NCBI RefSeq assembly: GCF_034479515.1
Contig: NZ_CP140152.1
Span: forward strand, 496,001-560,000
Source of the DNA: Duganella zoogloeoides
Lineage (GTDB): Bacteria > Pseudomonadota > Gammaproteobacteria > Burkholderiales > Burkholderiaceae_D
Direction: 5' to 3'
DNA: 64,000 nt
The notes under the pieces were generated by a model, which was not told where the DNA came from, searched no databases, and worked only from the letters and a program-made list of their open reading frames with translations. Below, one piece after another: positions 10,019 through 18,858 of the stretch. The number at the start of each line of letters is the position of its first letter. Position 1 is the first letter of the stretch. The position numbers were made by a program, and so were the translations under genes.

Positions 10019-10654
10019 TTACACTTCGGAGACGACCTGCGCCAGCGGACGGCGCACTTTTTTCAGGCCGGCCAGCCAGTCGCCTTCGGCTTCGCGGTAG
10101 CCGAGCGGCAGGATCACCACGCTTTTCAGCTTGCGCTCGCCCAGGTTCAGGATCTCGTCCACGGCTTTCGGGTCGAAGCCTTCCATCGGGGTGCTGTCCA
10201 CGCCGTCGAAGGCGGCAGCAACCATCGCCACGCCCAGCGCGATATAGACCTGGCGCGCGGCGGCTTCGGCATTCTGCGCGTCGGTACGGCCCGCAACAAT
10301 GGCTTTCAGTTGCTTGCGATACGCTTCCCAGCCTTCGTTGATGAAGCCGCGCTGCTCGTTGGTCATGTCGAACATCATGTCGATGCGTTCGTCGGTGATG
10401 TTGTCCCAGGCCGCGAACACCAGCAGGTGCGACGCTTCGCTCACGCCGGACTGGTTCCACGCCACGGCGCGGATCTTGGCGCGCAGGTCGGGGTTTTTCA
10501 CGACCAGCACTTCGAATGGCTGCAAGCCGGAGGAGGTGGGCGCCAGGCGGATCGCTTCCAGGATGCGGTCGAGCTTGTCCTGCTCCAGGGCTTTGGCGGG
10601 ATTGTATTTCTTGGTGGCGTAGCGCCAGTTCAGTTTGTCGATCAGGTCGGACAT
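10019..10654 (-). CDS. Nitroreductase family NAD(P)H-dependent oxidoreductase
   Basis: A 211-residue flavin oxidoreductase of the NfsB/NTR fold. The N-terminal WRYATKKYNP and the APTSSGLQPFEVLVV segment match FMN-binding regions of the family, and PLGYREAEGD near the C-terminus is also characteristic. It probably acts in the cytoplasm as a dimer reducing nitro compounds, quinones or similar electrophiles with NAD(P)H. It is transcribed towards the DUF2145 gene and is separated by 77 bp from fmt upstream on the same strand. Specific substrate is unknown. Confidence 0.9.
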   Translation of the reverse strand: MSDLIDKLNWRYATKKYNPAKALEQDKLDRILEAIRLAPTSSGLQPFEVLVVKNPDLRAKIRAVAWNQSGVSEASHLLVFAAWDNITDERIDMMFDMTNEQRGFINEGWEAYRKQLKAIVAGRTDAQNAEAAARQVYIALGVAMVAAAFDGVDSTPMEGFDPKAVDEILNLGERKLKSVVILPLGYREAEGDWLAGLKKVRRPLAQVVSEV

Positions 10655-10731
10655 GTAAGCTCCAGTTGGATATGGTTGTCCAGTTTAAGGCAACTTGCAA
10701 ATCCGCGTACGCGCCCGCCTGAATTCGACCC

Positions 10732-11679
10732 TCAAGCGAAGGTCTGTCCTTCGAGCGCGAAGCCCTTGATGAATTCCGCCGCCGGCAGGCGCTTGCCGCC
10801 CGGCTTTTGCAGCATGGTCAGGCGCAGCGCACCGCTGCCGCAAGCGACCACGATGCCATGGGCGTCGGCCGCCAGCACCTGGCCCGGATGGCCGGCGCCT
10901 TCGGTGACCTCGGCGCCCCACAGCTTGACGACCACGCCGCCCACGGAACCATGCGCGCCGGGGAACGGATTGAAGGCGCGGATCTTGCGATCGAGTTCGA
11001 TGGCCGGCTGGCTGAAATCGAGCGCCGCTTCTTCCTTGCTGATCTTGGCCGCGTAGTTGACGCCTGCTTCCGGTTGCACCACGGCTTCCAGCTGGCCGTG
11101 CTTCATTTGGTTGAGCGCCTCGACGATCATCTTGCCGCCCAGGGCCGCCAGCTTGTCGTGCACCATGCCGGTGGTGTCGTGCGGACCGATGGCGATTTTT
11201 TCCGTCAGCAGCATCGGGCCGGTGTCGAGCCCTTCTTCCATTTCCATGATGGTGATGCCGGTTTCAAGATCGCCGGCTTCGATGGCGCGGTGGATCGGCG
11301 CGGCGCCGCGCCAGCGCGGCAGCAGCGAGCCGTGGATATTCAGGCAGGGCTTGATGTCGAGCGTACTGACCGGCAGGATCAGGCCATAGGCGGCCACCAC
11401 CATCACCTCGTACGGCGTATTCAAGAGGCGCTCGTGCGCAGCCAGGGCCTGCTCGGCGCGCACGGGGTCGCGGCTGTCGGTGCGCAGCGACAGCGGCTGC
11501 AGCACTTCCATGCCGTGCGCCACCGCGTACTGCTTGACGGCGGACGGCTGCAGCTGCATGCCGCGACCGGCGGGGCGGTCGGGCTGGGTGAGCACCAGCG
11601 CGATCTCGAAGCCTGCTTCGTGCAGGGCTTGCAGGGCGACGGCGGCAAACTCCGGGGTGCCGGCAAAGACGATCTTCAT
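10732..11679 (-). CDS. fmt: Methionyl-tRNA formyltransferase
   Basis: A 315-residue enzyme that formylates Met-tRNAfMet for initiation. The N-terminus [12 protein letters not shown], the formyl-tetrahydrofolate site with [14 protein letters not shown], the [12 protein letters not shown] segment and the C-terminal tRNA-binding domain are all present. ATG 11679 was chosen because it begins exactly at the conserved [10 protein letters not shown]. An open extension of 56 codons upstream reads through def on the same strand in another frame. It lies 14 bp after def in a def-fmt operon, the usual arrangement for the formylation/deformylation pair. Confidence 0.97.
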   Translation of the reverse strand: MKIVFAGTPEFAAVALQALHEAGFEIALVLTQPDRPAGRGMQLQPSAVKQYAVAHGMEVLQPLSLRTDSRDPVRAEQALAAHERLLNTPYEVMVVAAYGLILPVSTLDIKPCLNIHGSLLPRWRGAAPIHRAIEAGDLETGITIMEMEEGLDTGPMLLTEKIAIGPHDTTGMVHDKLAALGGKMIVEALNQMKHGQLEAVVQPEAGVNYAAKISKEEAALDFSQPAIELDRKIRAFNPFPGAHGSVGGVVVKLWGAEVTEGAGHPGQVLAADAHGIVVACGSGALRLTMLQKPGGKRLPAAEFIKGFALEGQTFA

Positions 11680-11693
11680 CTGCTCTTTCTTGA

Positions 11694-12236
11694 TTAGTAG
11701 CGGCGACCCTGGGCGCGCAGCGCCGCTTCGCGTTCCATGCCGCGTTCTTCCTTTTGCAGCTTGGCCTTGATGCGGTTGCGCTTGAGCGGCGACAGGTATT
11801 CGACAAAGACCTTGCCCTTCAAATGGTCCATTTCGTGCTGGATGCACACGGCCAGCAGGCCGTCGGCTTCCACTTCGAACGGCTGGCCCTTGACGTCAAA
11901 GGCGCGTACCTTGACCTTCGATGGACGCTCGACGCCGTCGTAGATGCCGGGCACCGACAGGCAGCCTTCGTCATACACCTGCTTGTCGTCGCTGGCCCAC
12001 ACGATTTCCGGGTTGATGTAAGCGACCAGTGCGTTTTTCTCTTCGGTGATGTCGATCACGACCACCTGCTCGTGCACGTCCACCTGGGACGCGGCCAGGC
12101 CGACGCCGGGGGCGTCGTACATGGTCTCGGCCATGTCGGCCACCAGTTGCTCGAGGCGCGCATCGAAAACCGTGACCGGCTTGGCAACCTTGTGCAGGCG
12201 TGGATCGGGGTAACGCAAAATGTTCAGGATGGCCAT
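11694..12236 (-). CDS. def: Peptide deformylase
   Basis: A 180-residue metalloenzyme that removes the N-formyl group from nascent proteins. The three family motifs are intact: GVGLAASQ (residues 44-51), EGCLS with metal ligand C92, and QHEMDHLKG with H134, E135 and H138. Length is slightly above the E. coli enzyme (169). It is the first gene of def-fmt and divergent from the LysM-dprA unit, sharing a 131-bp upstream region that must hold both promoters. Confidence 0.97.
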   Translation of the reverse strand: MAILNILRYPDPRLHKVAKPVTVFDARLEQLVADMAETMYDAPGVGLAASQVDVHEQVVVIDITEEKNALVAYINPEIVWASDDKQVYDEGCLSVPGIYDGVERPSKVKVRAFDVKGQPFEVEADGLLAVCIQHEMDHLKGKVFVEYLSPLKRNRIKAKLQKEERGMEREAALRAQGRRY

Positions 12237-12367
12237 ATATTTAGTCAGTACGGTAAACGCGCAATCACGCCGGAGGCGGGCGCTGTTTTGCTTGCTAGTT
12301 CAGGGGTTTGTGGGCAGAATTTGATTCAATACGGGCAACGCTTGCTGCCGCATCGATTGGATCGCGA

Positions 12368-13456
12368 ATGAAAAATTTTATCACAGTCGGCCCATGCTTA
12401 GCGGCAGCCCTGCTATTTAGCGCGGTCCCGGCCATGGCAGCCCCGACCAGTTGCCAGTTCCGCACCGATGCCCCCGACCGCCACGTGGTCGTGCGCGGCG
12501 ATACCTTGTGGGATATCGCCGGCAAGTTTCTCCAGCAGCCGTGGTGCTGGCCCACCGTGTGGGACATGAACCGCGACGAGATTGCCAACCCGCACTGGAT
12601 TTACCCGGACCAGGTGATCTGGTTCGACCGCGCCGCCGGCCGCCTGCGGCTCGGTGACAACACTGGCGCGCAACATACGCCGGCGGTGCCCACCGAACGC
12701 CGCTCGCCGGCCGTGCGCAGCAGTGCCATCGGCGCCGCTGCCATCCCCTCGATTCCGCCCGGCGCGATCGAGCCGTTCCTGTCGCAGCCCCTGATCATCG
12801 AAAACGACGAACTGGCCCGCGCGCCGCGCATTGTCGCCACCGAAGACGGCCACGTTTTTATTGGCGAAGGCGACAAGGCTTATGTGCGTGGCGATCTCGG
12901 CGGCGCCACCACGTTCCAGGTGTATCGCCCGGGCCGGCCATTGAAAGACCCGGACAGCGGCCAGGTGATCGCCCACGAAGCCTATTATTTAGGCACGGTG
13001 ACGGTGCAGCCGGCCGCGCCCGGCAGCGACGTGCACACGGCGCGCGTGACCAGCACCAAGGAGGAAATGGGCAAGGGCGACCAGTTGAAACCGCTGGCGC
13101 CGGCGCCGGCGCAAAACTACGCACCGCACGTACCCGCCACGCGGATCGATGCGAAGGTGCTGGCCGTGCATGGCGGCGTCACGTATGCCGGGCGGCACCA
13201 GGTGGTCAGCATTAATCGCGGCAAGCTTGACGGACTCGACATCGGCTCGGTGCTGCGCCTGTACCATGCGGGAAGAACTGTGCGCGACGCGACCGCCCCC
13301 ACGGGCTGGTTTGGCCGCGAACAGCAGGTCAGGTTGCCCGACGAACAGGTGGGCAGCCTGTTTATCTTCCGCGTGTTCGGCCGCGTGTCTTACGGCCTGA
13401 TCATGCAGGCGACAGCGCCCGTGGTCGTGGGCGACGCCGCCACCTCGCCGGAGTGA
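12368..13456 (+). CDS. Exported LysM-domain protein
   Basis: A 362-residue protein with a signal peptide (MKNFITVGPCLAAALLFSAVPAMA) and a single LysM peptidoglycan-binding motif near residues 38-85 (HVVVRGDTLWDIAGKFL ... WPTVWDMNR ... IYPDQVI). The rest is a long region without a catalytic motif that I recognise. LysM proteins of this type often sit just upstream of dprA in betaproteobacteria. ATG 12368 was taken because it starts the signal peptide; a start 60 bp upstream would precede it. The TGA stop is already part of the left arm of the inverted repeat that separates this gene from dprA. Confidence 0.85.
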   Translation: MKNFITVGPCLAAALLFSAVPAMAAPTSCQFRTDAPDRHVVVRGDTLWDIAGKFLQQPWCWPTVWDMNRDEIANPHWIYPDQVIWFDRAAGRLRLGDNTGAQHTPAVPTERRSPAVRSSAIGAAAIPSIPPGAIEPFLSQPLIIENDELARAPRIVATEDGHVFIGEGDKAYVRGDLGGATTFQVYRPGRPLKDPDSGQVIAHEAYYLGTVTVQPAAPGSDVHTARVTSTKEEMGKGDQLKPLAPAPAQNYAPHVPATRIDAKVLAVHGGVTYAGRHQVVSINRGKLDGLDIGSVLRLYHAGRTVRDATAPTGWFGREQQVRLPDEQVGSLFIFRVFGRVSYGLIMQATAPVVVGDAATSPE

Positions 13457-13615
13457 GAACCTATGTCAGCAGGGAGCAGGCAGCAGATTGCGATGGATCT
13501 GCATCGGGGCCAAGGCGCGAGGAAGAAGCATGGTCTTCCATGCGATGACGAGCAACGCCGGCCCCGTTGGCGAGACGCGCAAGCAGCGCCTTGCTCGCTG
13601 CTGAGATAGGTTCTC
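13455..13615. repeat. 161-bp structured inverted-repeat element
   Basis: Outer arms GAGAACCTATGTCAGCAG (13455-13472) and CTGCTGAGATAGGTTCTC (13598-13615) pair at 17 of 18 positions. Inside are further stems. GCAGAT pairs ATCTGC (13483-13502). GGGGCC-AA-GGCG (13506-13517) pairs CGCC-GGCCCC (13556-13565). GCATGG-TCTT-CCATGC closes a tetraloop at 13528-13543. A GCAAG/CTTGC stem lies near 13579-13594. Either strand could fold into a multi-branched structure closed by a long stem. It overlaps the LysM stop codon and ends 9 bp before dprA. It may be a dispersed palindromic element, a structured RNA or an attenuator. Confidence 0.7.
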
Positions 13616-13624
13616 GATCACGCC

Positions 13625-14740
13625 GTGCAAGCCACGGAATCTTCTCTACTCCCCACGGCGTCCGCGCTGGCGGCCTGGCTGCGCCTGGAGCAAACCGGCG
13701 GCGTGGGCCTGATGACGGCGCACGCGCTGCTCGAACGCTTCGGCACGCCGGAAGCGATCTTCCAGGCCGGGTACGATGCGCTGCGCGCCGTCGTCAAGCC
13801 CGTCAGGGCCCGCGCCCTGCTGGCACCGCCGTCCGCCAATCTCGATCCGCAAGTGGACGCGGTGCAAGCCTGGCGCGCCCAGCCGGGTAACCTGCTGCTT
13901 ACCTACGATCATCCCGAATATCCGGCGCTGCTGCGGCAGATTGCCGCCGCGCCGCTCATGCTGTACGTCAAGGGCAACCCCGCGCTGCTGCACCGCCTGT
14001 CGGTGGCCATGGTGGGCTCGCGCAATGCCAGCCTGATGGGCATGCAGAACGCCGAGCGCATGGCGCGCGCGCTGTCGGAGGCGAGCGTGACCATCGTCTC
14101 CGGGCTGGCGCTGGGCATCGACGCTGCCGCCCACGCGGGCGGACTGGCGGGCGCGGGCGGTACCGTGGCCGTGATTGGCACCGGCGCCGACCGTATCTAT
14201 CCGGCCAGCAACGAGGCGCTGGCGCGCCGCATCGCCGAGCAGGGCTGCATCGTCAGCGAATATGCGCTGGGCACACCACCCCTGCGCGACAACTTCCCAA
14301 GGCGTAATCGCGTGATCAGCGGCCTGGCGCGCGCGGTGCTGGTGGTGGAGGCGGCCGCCAGGTCCGGTTCGCTGATCACGGCGCGGCTGGCCGTCGCCCA
14401 GGACCGCGACGTGTATGCCATGCCGGGCTCGGTCCACGCAACCTTGTCGAAAGGCTGCCACCGCCTGATCCGCGATGGCGCCAAGCTGGTGGAGACGGCG
14501 GCCGACGTGTTGTCGGAATTGAATATGGGGGTTGATGCGATGGCAACAGGGTCGCATTTTGACGACAGTTTTGTCGATCGCGTGCTGATCGCCATGGGCG
14601 ACGAACCGATCCGCGCCGAGGCCCTGGCTGTGCACTTGCAGCAATCCGCTGCCGAACTGCAAGGGCAGCTGCTGGCGCTGGAGCTCGCCGGCTTGCTGGA
14701 AAGGTTGCCGGGCGGCTGGTTTCAGCGCCTGCGTTCGTAA
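13625..14740 (+). CDS. dprA: DNA-processing protein DprA
   Basis: A 371-residue single-strand-DNA-binding recombination mediator that loads RecA on incoming DNA in natural transformation. The Rossmann-like core is intact: VAMVGSRNASLMG, IVSGLALGIDAAAH, the FPRRNRVISGLARAVLVVEA block and MPGS. An N-terminal HhH/SAM-like part precedes it and a winged-helix domain ends it (from about residue 310). GTG 13625 is the start that keeps the conserved N-terminus; no clear Shine-Dalgarno is visible because the structured repeat ends 9 bp upstream. It is followed by smg and topB. Confidence 0.94.
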   Translation: MQATESSLLPTASALAAWLRLEQTGGVGLMTAHALLERFGTPEAIFQAGYDALRAVVKPVRARALLAPPSANLDPQVDAVQAWRAQPGNLLLTYDHPEYPALLRQIAAAPLMLYVKGNPALLHRLSVAMVGSRNASLMGMQNAERMARALSEASVTIVSGLALGIDAAAHAGGLAGAGGTVAVIGTGADRIYPASNEALARRIAEQGCIVSEYALGTPPLRDNFPRRNRVISGLARAVLVVEAAARSGSLITARLAVAQDRDVYAMPGSVHATLSKGCHRLIRDGAKLVETAADVLSELNMGVDAMATGSHFDDSFVDRVLIAMGDEPIRAEALAVHLQQSAAELQGQLLALELAGLLERLPGGWFQRLRS

Positions 14741-14807
14741 ATAGTGTTGCACACGGTAAATGGGGCGCTACTTGTGCCCGATCTGTTTTAACTGATAGAG
14801 TAGAGCC

Positions 14808-15272
14808 ATGTTCGACATCCTAGTTTATCTCTACGAGACGTATTACCGTCCCGATGCCTGCCCGGAACCGGAGGCATTGGCCAAGAAGCTGTCGGCTGTC
14901 GGTTTTGACGACGTCGAGATCTCCGAGGCGCTGGTATGGCTTAACGATCTCACGGCCATGGCCGGCGTCGAGCACTCGCTCACCGCCGCTTCCACCGGCA
15001 TGCGGATTTACGTCGACGAAGAGCGCGATGTGCTGGGCACCGATGCAATCGGTTTCATCCAGTTCCTCGAATCGGCCAAGGTACTCACGCCGCTGCAGCG
15101 CGAAATCGTCATCGAGCGCGCGTTGTCGCTGGAAGAAGCGCCGGTATCGCTGGGCCAGCTGAAGGTGATCGTGCTGATGCTGCTGTGGAGCCAGGGCAAG
15201 GAACCGGACGCACTGATGTTCGATGACCTTTTTGGCGCCGACGACGACGCTCCTCCCCGTCTTCTCCACTAG
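14808..15272 (+). CDS. smg: Smg family protein (DUF494)
   Basis: A 154-residue acidic protein matching the Smg/DUF494 family ([13 protein letters not shown] at the N-terminus, then the [20 protein letters not shown] segment). Its biochemical role is unknown. The gene is almost always found between dprA (smf) and a topoisomerase gene in gamma- and betaproteobacteria, and that order is kept here. It lies 67 bp after dprA and is followed by 195 bp before topB, so topB may have its own promoter. Confidence 0.92.
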   Translation: MFDILVYLYETYYRPDACPEPEALAKKLSAVGFDDVEISEALVWLNDLTAMAGVEHSLTAASTGMRIYVDEERDVLGTDAIGFIQFLESAKVLTPLQREIVIERALSLEEAPVSLGQLKVIVLMLLWSQGKEPDALMFDDLFGADDDAPPRLLH

Positions 15273-15304
15273 GCAAACCCGCGTGTACCGTTAGCCGCCG
15301 CGCC

Positions 15305-15331
15305 GTCATACCCGCGCAGGCGGGTATCCAA
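15305..15331. repeat. Small hairpin repeat (CCCGC...GCGGG type)
   Basis: An 8-bp perfect stem ATACCCGC/GCGGGTAT (15308-15315 and 15320-15327) with loop GCAG, flanked by GTC and CCAA. It resembles the short dispersed hairpins with a CATNCCCGC...GCGGGNAT pattern found in many proteobacterial intergenic regions. There is no T-run, so it is not a classical terminator. A related hairpin lies at 40873-40894. Confidence 0.45.
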
Positions 15332-15467
15332 TTTTCACGCTATCATTCCGACAACACTGTCACGCCACCCCCTTGCCATCGGCGACGCAAAAGTGCAGAC
15401 TGCGGCGCGATCCATGTATGATGCGCATGCTAAACCACCCCAAGTGTTAAAAAACGAGATACCAAAT

Positions 15468-18149
15468 ATGAGCAAAACCCTCATCATCGCCGAGAAGCCA
15501 TCTGTCGCGAACGACATCGCGAAGACGCTTGGCGGCTTTACCAAGCACGATGAGTACTTTGAATCCGACGAGTACGTGCTGTCCTCCGCCGTCGGTCACC
15601 TGCTGGAAATTGCCGTGCCGGAAGAGTACGACGTCAAGCGCGGCAAATGGAGCTTTGCCCACCTGCCGATGATCCCGCCGTACTTCGCGCTCAATCCGAT
15701 CGCCAAGACCGAATCGCGCCTCAAGGTACTGAACAAGCTGATCAAGCGTAAAGACGTGTCCGCCCTGATCAACGCCTGCGATGCCGGGCGCGAAGGGGAA
15801 CTGATTTTCCGCCTGATCGCGCAAAACGCCAAGGCCAAGCAGCCTGTGAAACGCCTGTGGCTGCAATCGATGACGCCGGGCGCGATCCGCGACGGCTTTA
15901 CCCAGTTGCGCAGCGACGAAGAAATGATGCCGCTGGCCGATGCCGCCCGTTGCCGCTCGGAAGCCGACTGGCTGATCGGCATCAACGGCACCCGCGCCAT
16001 GACCGCGTTCAACTCGAAAGAGGGCGGTTTTTATCTGACCACCGTGGGCCGCGTGCAAACGCCGACCCTGTCGATCGTGGTCGAGCGTGAAGAGAAGATC
16101 AAGAAGTTCGTGCCGCGCGATTACTGGGAAGTGCGCGCCGAGTTCGTGTGCGCCGCCGGCGTGTACGAAGGCCGCTGGCTCGATACCAAGTTCAAGAAGG
16201 ACGACAACGATCCGGAAAAACGCGCCGAGCGCCTGTGGAGCAAGGCTGCCGCCGACAGCATCGCGCTGGCTTGCCGTGGCAAGCAGGGCGTGGTCACCGA
16301 AGAAGCCAAGCCCACCACGTCGATGGCGCCGGCATTGTTCGACCTGACCAGCCTGCAGCGCGAAGCGAACTCGCGTTTCGGCTTCTCGGCCAAGAACACC
16401 CTGGGCCTGGCCCAGGCGCTGTACGAAAAGCACAAGGTGCTGACTTACCCGCGTACCGACTCGCGCCACCTGCCCGAAGACTACATGGACACGGTCAAGC
16501 AGGCGCTGGAAACGGTGAAGGAGAATTCGAACTACCACCAGTTCGCCAAGCAGATCCTCGACAAGGGCTGGGTCAAGCCGAACAAGCGGATTTTCGACAA
16601 TACCAAGATCTCCGATCACTTCGCGATCATCCCGACCACGATCGCGCCGAAAAACCTGTCCGAGCCGGAACAGAAGCTCTACGACCTGGTCACGCGCCGC
16701 TTCATGGCCGTGTTCTTCCCGGCTGCCGAGTTCCAGGTCACCACCCGTTACACCGAAGTGTCGGGCCACCAGTTCAAGACCGAAGGCAAGGTCATGACCA
16801 ACCCCGGTTGGCTGGCGGTGTACGGCAAGGAAACCTCGGACGACGAAAAAGGTGACAAAGCCAACGGCAACAAGAACATCGTGCCGGTCGCCAAGGGCGA
16901 AAAAGTGTTGACCGACAAGGTCGATGCCAACGGCCTGGTCACCAAGCCGCCCGCGCGCTACACCGAGGCGACCTTGCTGTCGGCCATGGAAGGCGCGGGC
17001 AAGCTGGTGGAGGACGACGAGTTGCGCGATGCGATGGCCGGCAAGGGTCTTGGTACGCCAGCGACGCGCGCGGCCACCATCGAGGGCTTGATCAGCGAGA
17101 AATACCTGCTGCGTGAAGGCCGCGAGCTGATGCCGACCGCCAAGGCGTTCCAGCTGATGACCTTGCTGCGTGGACTCGGCGTGAACGAGCTGACCGCGCC
17201 GGAACTGACGGGCGAGTGGGAATACAAGCTGTCGCAAATGGAAAAGGGCAAGATTTCGCGCGATGAATTCATGCGTGAAATCGCCCAGATGACGCAGGTC
17301 ATCGTCAAGCGCGCCAAGGAATACGACAACGACACCATCCCCGGCGAGTACGCCACGCTGGTCACGCCTTGCCCGAACTGCAGCAGCGTGGTCAAGGAAA
17401 ACTACCGCCGCTTTGCCTGCACCAAGTGCGATTTCTCGATGAGCAAGACGCCGGGCAGTCGCCAGTTCGAGATCCCGGAAGTGGAACAACTGCTGCGCGA
17501 CCGCACCATCGGCCCGCTGCAAGGCTTCCGCTCGAAAATGGGCCGGCCGTTTGCCGCCATCCTGCGCATCGTCCGCGACGAAGACATCAAGAATTTCAAG
17601 CTCGAGTTCGATTTCGGCCAGAACGACGATTCGGAAGATGCGGAACCGGTCGATTTCACCGGCCAGACCGCGCTCGGACCTTGCCCCAAGTGCAGTGGCG
17701 GCGTGTACGAAATGGGCCTGGCCTATGTTTGCGAACAAACCGTGGCGAAACCGAAAGGTTGCGATTTCCGCAGCGGCCGCATCATCCTGCAACAGGAAAT
17801 CCTGCCCGAGCAAATGGCCAAGCTGCTCAACGACGGCAAGACCGATTTACTGCCGGGCTTTGTCTCGCAGCGCACGCGTCGGCCGTTCAAGGCCTTCCTG
17901 GTAAAAGGCAAGGACGGCAAGATCAGCTTCGAGTTCGAAGAGCGCAAAGCCAAGGCCCCGGCCAAGGGCAAGGCCGCAGCGAAAGCTGAGCCGGAAGCCG
18001 AAGGCGGCGCCGAAGAAGCGGCAGTCGCCAAGAAAGCCCCGGCCAAGAAGGCTCCTGCCAAAAAGGCTGCGGCTACCAAGGCGACCGCTGTCAAGAAGCC
18101 TGCTGTCAAAAAGGCACCTGCCAAGAAAGCGGCCGCCACGGCGGAGTAA
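15468..18149 (+). CDS. topB: DNA topoisomerase III
   Basis: An 893-residue type IA topoisomerase of the TopB class. The TOPRIM domain (IIAEKPSVANDIA; GHLLE; INACDAGREGE around residues 101-111) is followed by the cleavage/strand-passage domains with catalytic Tyr327 in TYPRTDSRHL. Two C-terminal repeats follow; the first holds a Cys4 zinc-ribbon-like motif (CPNCSS...CTKC), the second CPKC. The last 60 residues are a Lys/Ala/Pro tail with KKAPAKKA repeats, a likely DNA-binding extension. ATG 15468 begins the conserved MSKTLIIAEK; an in-frame start 75 bp upstream adds nothing conserved. Decatenation and recombination intermediates are its usual substrates. Confidence 0.95.
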   Translation: MSKTLIIAEKPSVANDIAKTLGGFTKHDEYFESDEYVLSSAVGHLLEIAVPEEYDVKRGKWSFAHLPMIPPYFALNPIAKTESRLKVLNKLIKRKDVSALINACDAGREGELIFRLIAQNAKAKQPVKRLWLQSMTPGAIRDGFTQLRSDEEMMPLADAARCRSEADWLIGINGTRAMTAFNSKEGGFYLTTVGRVQTPTLSIVVEREEKIKKFVPRDYWEVRAEFVCAAGVYEGRWLDTKFKKDDNDPEKRAERLWSKAAADSIALACRGKQGVVTEEAKPTTSMAPALFDLTSLQREANSRFGFSAKNTLGLAQALYEKHKVLTYPRTDSRHLPEDYMDTVKQALETVKENSNYHQFAKQILDKGWVKPNKRIFDNTKISDHFAIIPTTIAPKNLSEPEQKLYDLVTRRFMAVFFPAAEFQVTTRYTEVSGHQFKTEGKVMTNPGWLAVYGKETSDDEKGDKANGNKNIVPVAKGEKVLTDKVDANGLVTKPPARYTEATLLSAMEGAGKLVEDDELRDAMAGKGLGTPATRAATIEGLISEKYLLREGRELMPTAKAFQLMTLLRGLGVNELTAPELTGEWEYKLSQMEKGKISRDEFMREIAQMTQVIVKRAKEYDNDTIPGEYATLVTPCPNCSSVVKENYRRFACTKCDFSMSKTPGSRQFEIPEVEQLLRDRTIGPLQGFRSKMGRPFAAILRIVRDEDIKNFKLEFDFGQNDDSEDAEPVDFTGQTALGPCPKCSGGVYEMGLAYVCEQTVAKPKGCDFRSGRIILQQEILPEQMAKLLNDGKTDLLPGFVSQRTRRPFKAFLVKGKDGKISFEFEERKAKAPAKGKAAAKAEPEAEGGAEEAAVAKKAPAKKAPAKKAAATKATAVKKPAVKKAPAKKAAATAE

Positions 18150-18154
18150 CCGGC

Positions 18155-18184
18155 AAAAAAGGGACGCTGCGGCGTCCCTTTTTT
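18155..18184 (+). terminator. Rho-independent terminator of topB
   Basis: GGGACGC (18161-18167), loop TGCG, GCGTCCC (18172-18178), then six T. It begins 5 bp after the topB stop and also has an A-run on its left side. Confidence 0.9.
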
Positions 18185-18223
18185 CTTGAATGGTGGAAAT
18201 TCGTGGTCTATATTGGAAAGACC

Positions 18224-18709
18224 ATGACTGTCTCCTTCAACCCTTCTTCGCCCAGCACCAGCAGTTTGTTTGCGTCGGCTGCGCCGGTTGCCGCCTCGCG
18301 CAATGCTGCGGCGCTGTCGTCGGAAGCGGTTGACCTGTCGGCGCAAGCGGCCGTGGTGGCCACGCTGGGCGGTAGCGGTAGCGGCGCCCCCGTGTATTCC
18401 GCCGCCGGATTGCTTAATACCCTGGCGCAGGCTGGCGTCAGCGAGGAAACCATCGCGGTGCCCAACGCCGGCAGCGACACCGATTCCTCGCAGCTTGCGG
18501 AACAGGTGCTGGACCAGGGAATATTGTCTGCTTATGCTGCTGCGGCTGGTGCCTCGGGCATCTATACCGCAGGTGGCAGCAGCGGCCTGTCCGATCAGGT
18601 ATCGAGCAACTGGGCCGACATCCTCACATCCAATCCTTCCTACGCCAGCGCCGTTGTCGGCAGCTCGTTTGCCTCCGGCATCATAAGCACCCTCAGCGTC
18701 TCTGCCTGA
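18224..18709 (+). CDS. Ser/Ala-rich hypothetical protein
   Basis: A 161-residue protein made largely of Ser, Ala, Gly and small residues, with no Cys, no signal peptide and no obvious membrane helix. The [14 protein letters not shown] segment (about residues 31-44) resembles the D-x-V-x-LS-x-A signature seen in some flagellar and secretion-related proteins, but I cannot assign a family. ATG 18224 has GGAAAG at 18215-18220. A longer reading from GTG 18203 would overlap the ribosome-binding site. It lies alone between the topB terminator and the chemotaxis receptor gene. Base composition is like its neighbours. Confidence 0.6.
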   Translation: MTVSFNPSSPSTSSLFASAAPVAASRNAAALSSEAVDLSAQAAVVATLGGSGSGAPVYSAAGLLNTLAQAGVSEETIAVPNAGSDTDSSQLAEQVLDQGILSAYAAAAGASGIYTAGGSSGLSDQVSSNWADILTSNPSYASAVVGSSFASGIISTLSVSA

Positions 18710-18858
18710 GGTTCTGCCAGTTCAAGCTTTGTAGTGAGGATGTCATTACTGATGGTTACAATAATTGCCGTGTTACACTGTCATGCATAGCGGCAACTAA
18801 TTCACATCGGTTGCATGCGGTTTCCTTCGCTTTATTCCTTTTTGTACTCCCACTCACA

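Noticed and set aside
15447..17813. Long minus-strand open frame opposite topB
   Set aside because: A shadow of the topoisomerase gene; composition is His/Arg/Gly-rich and no start signal is seen.
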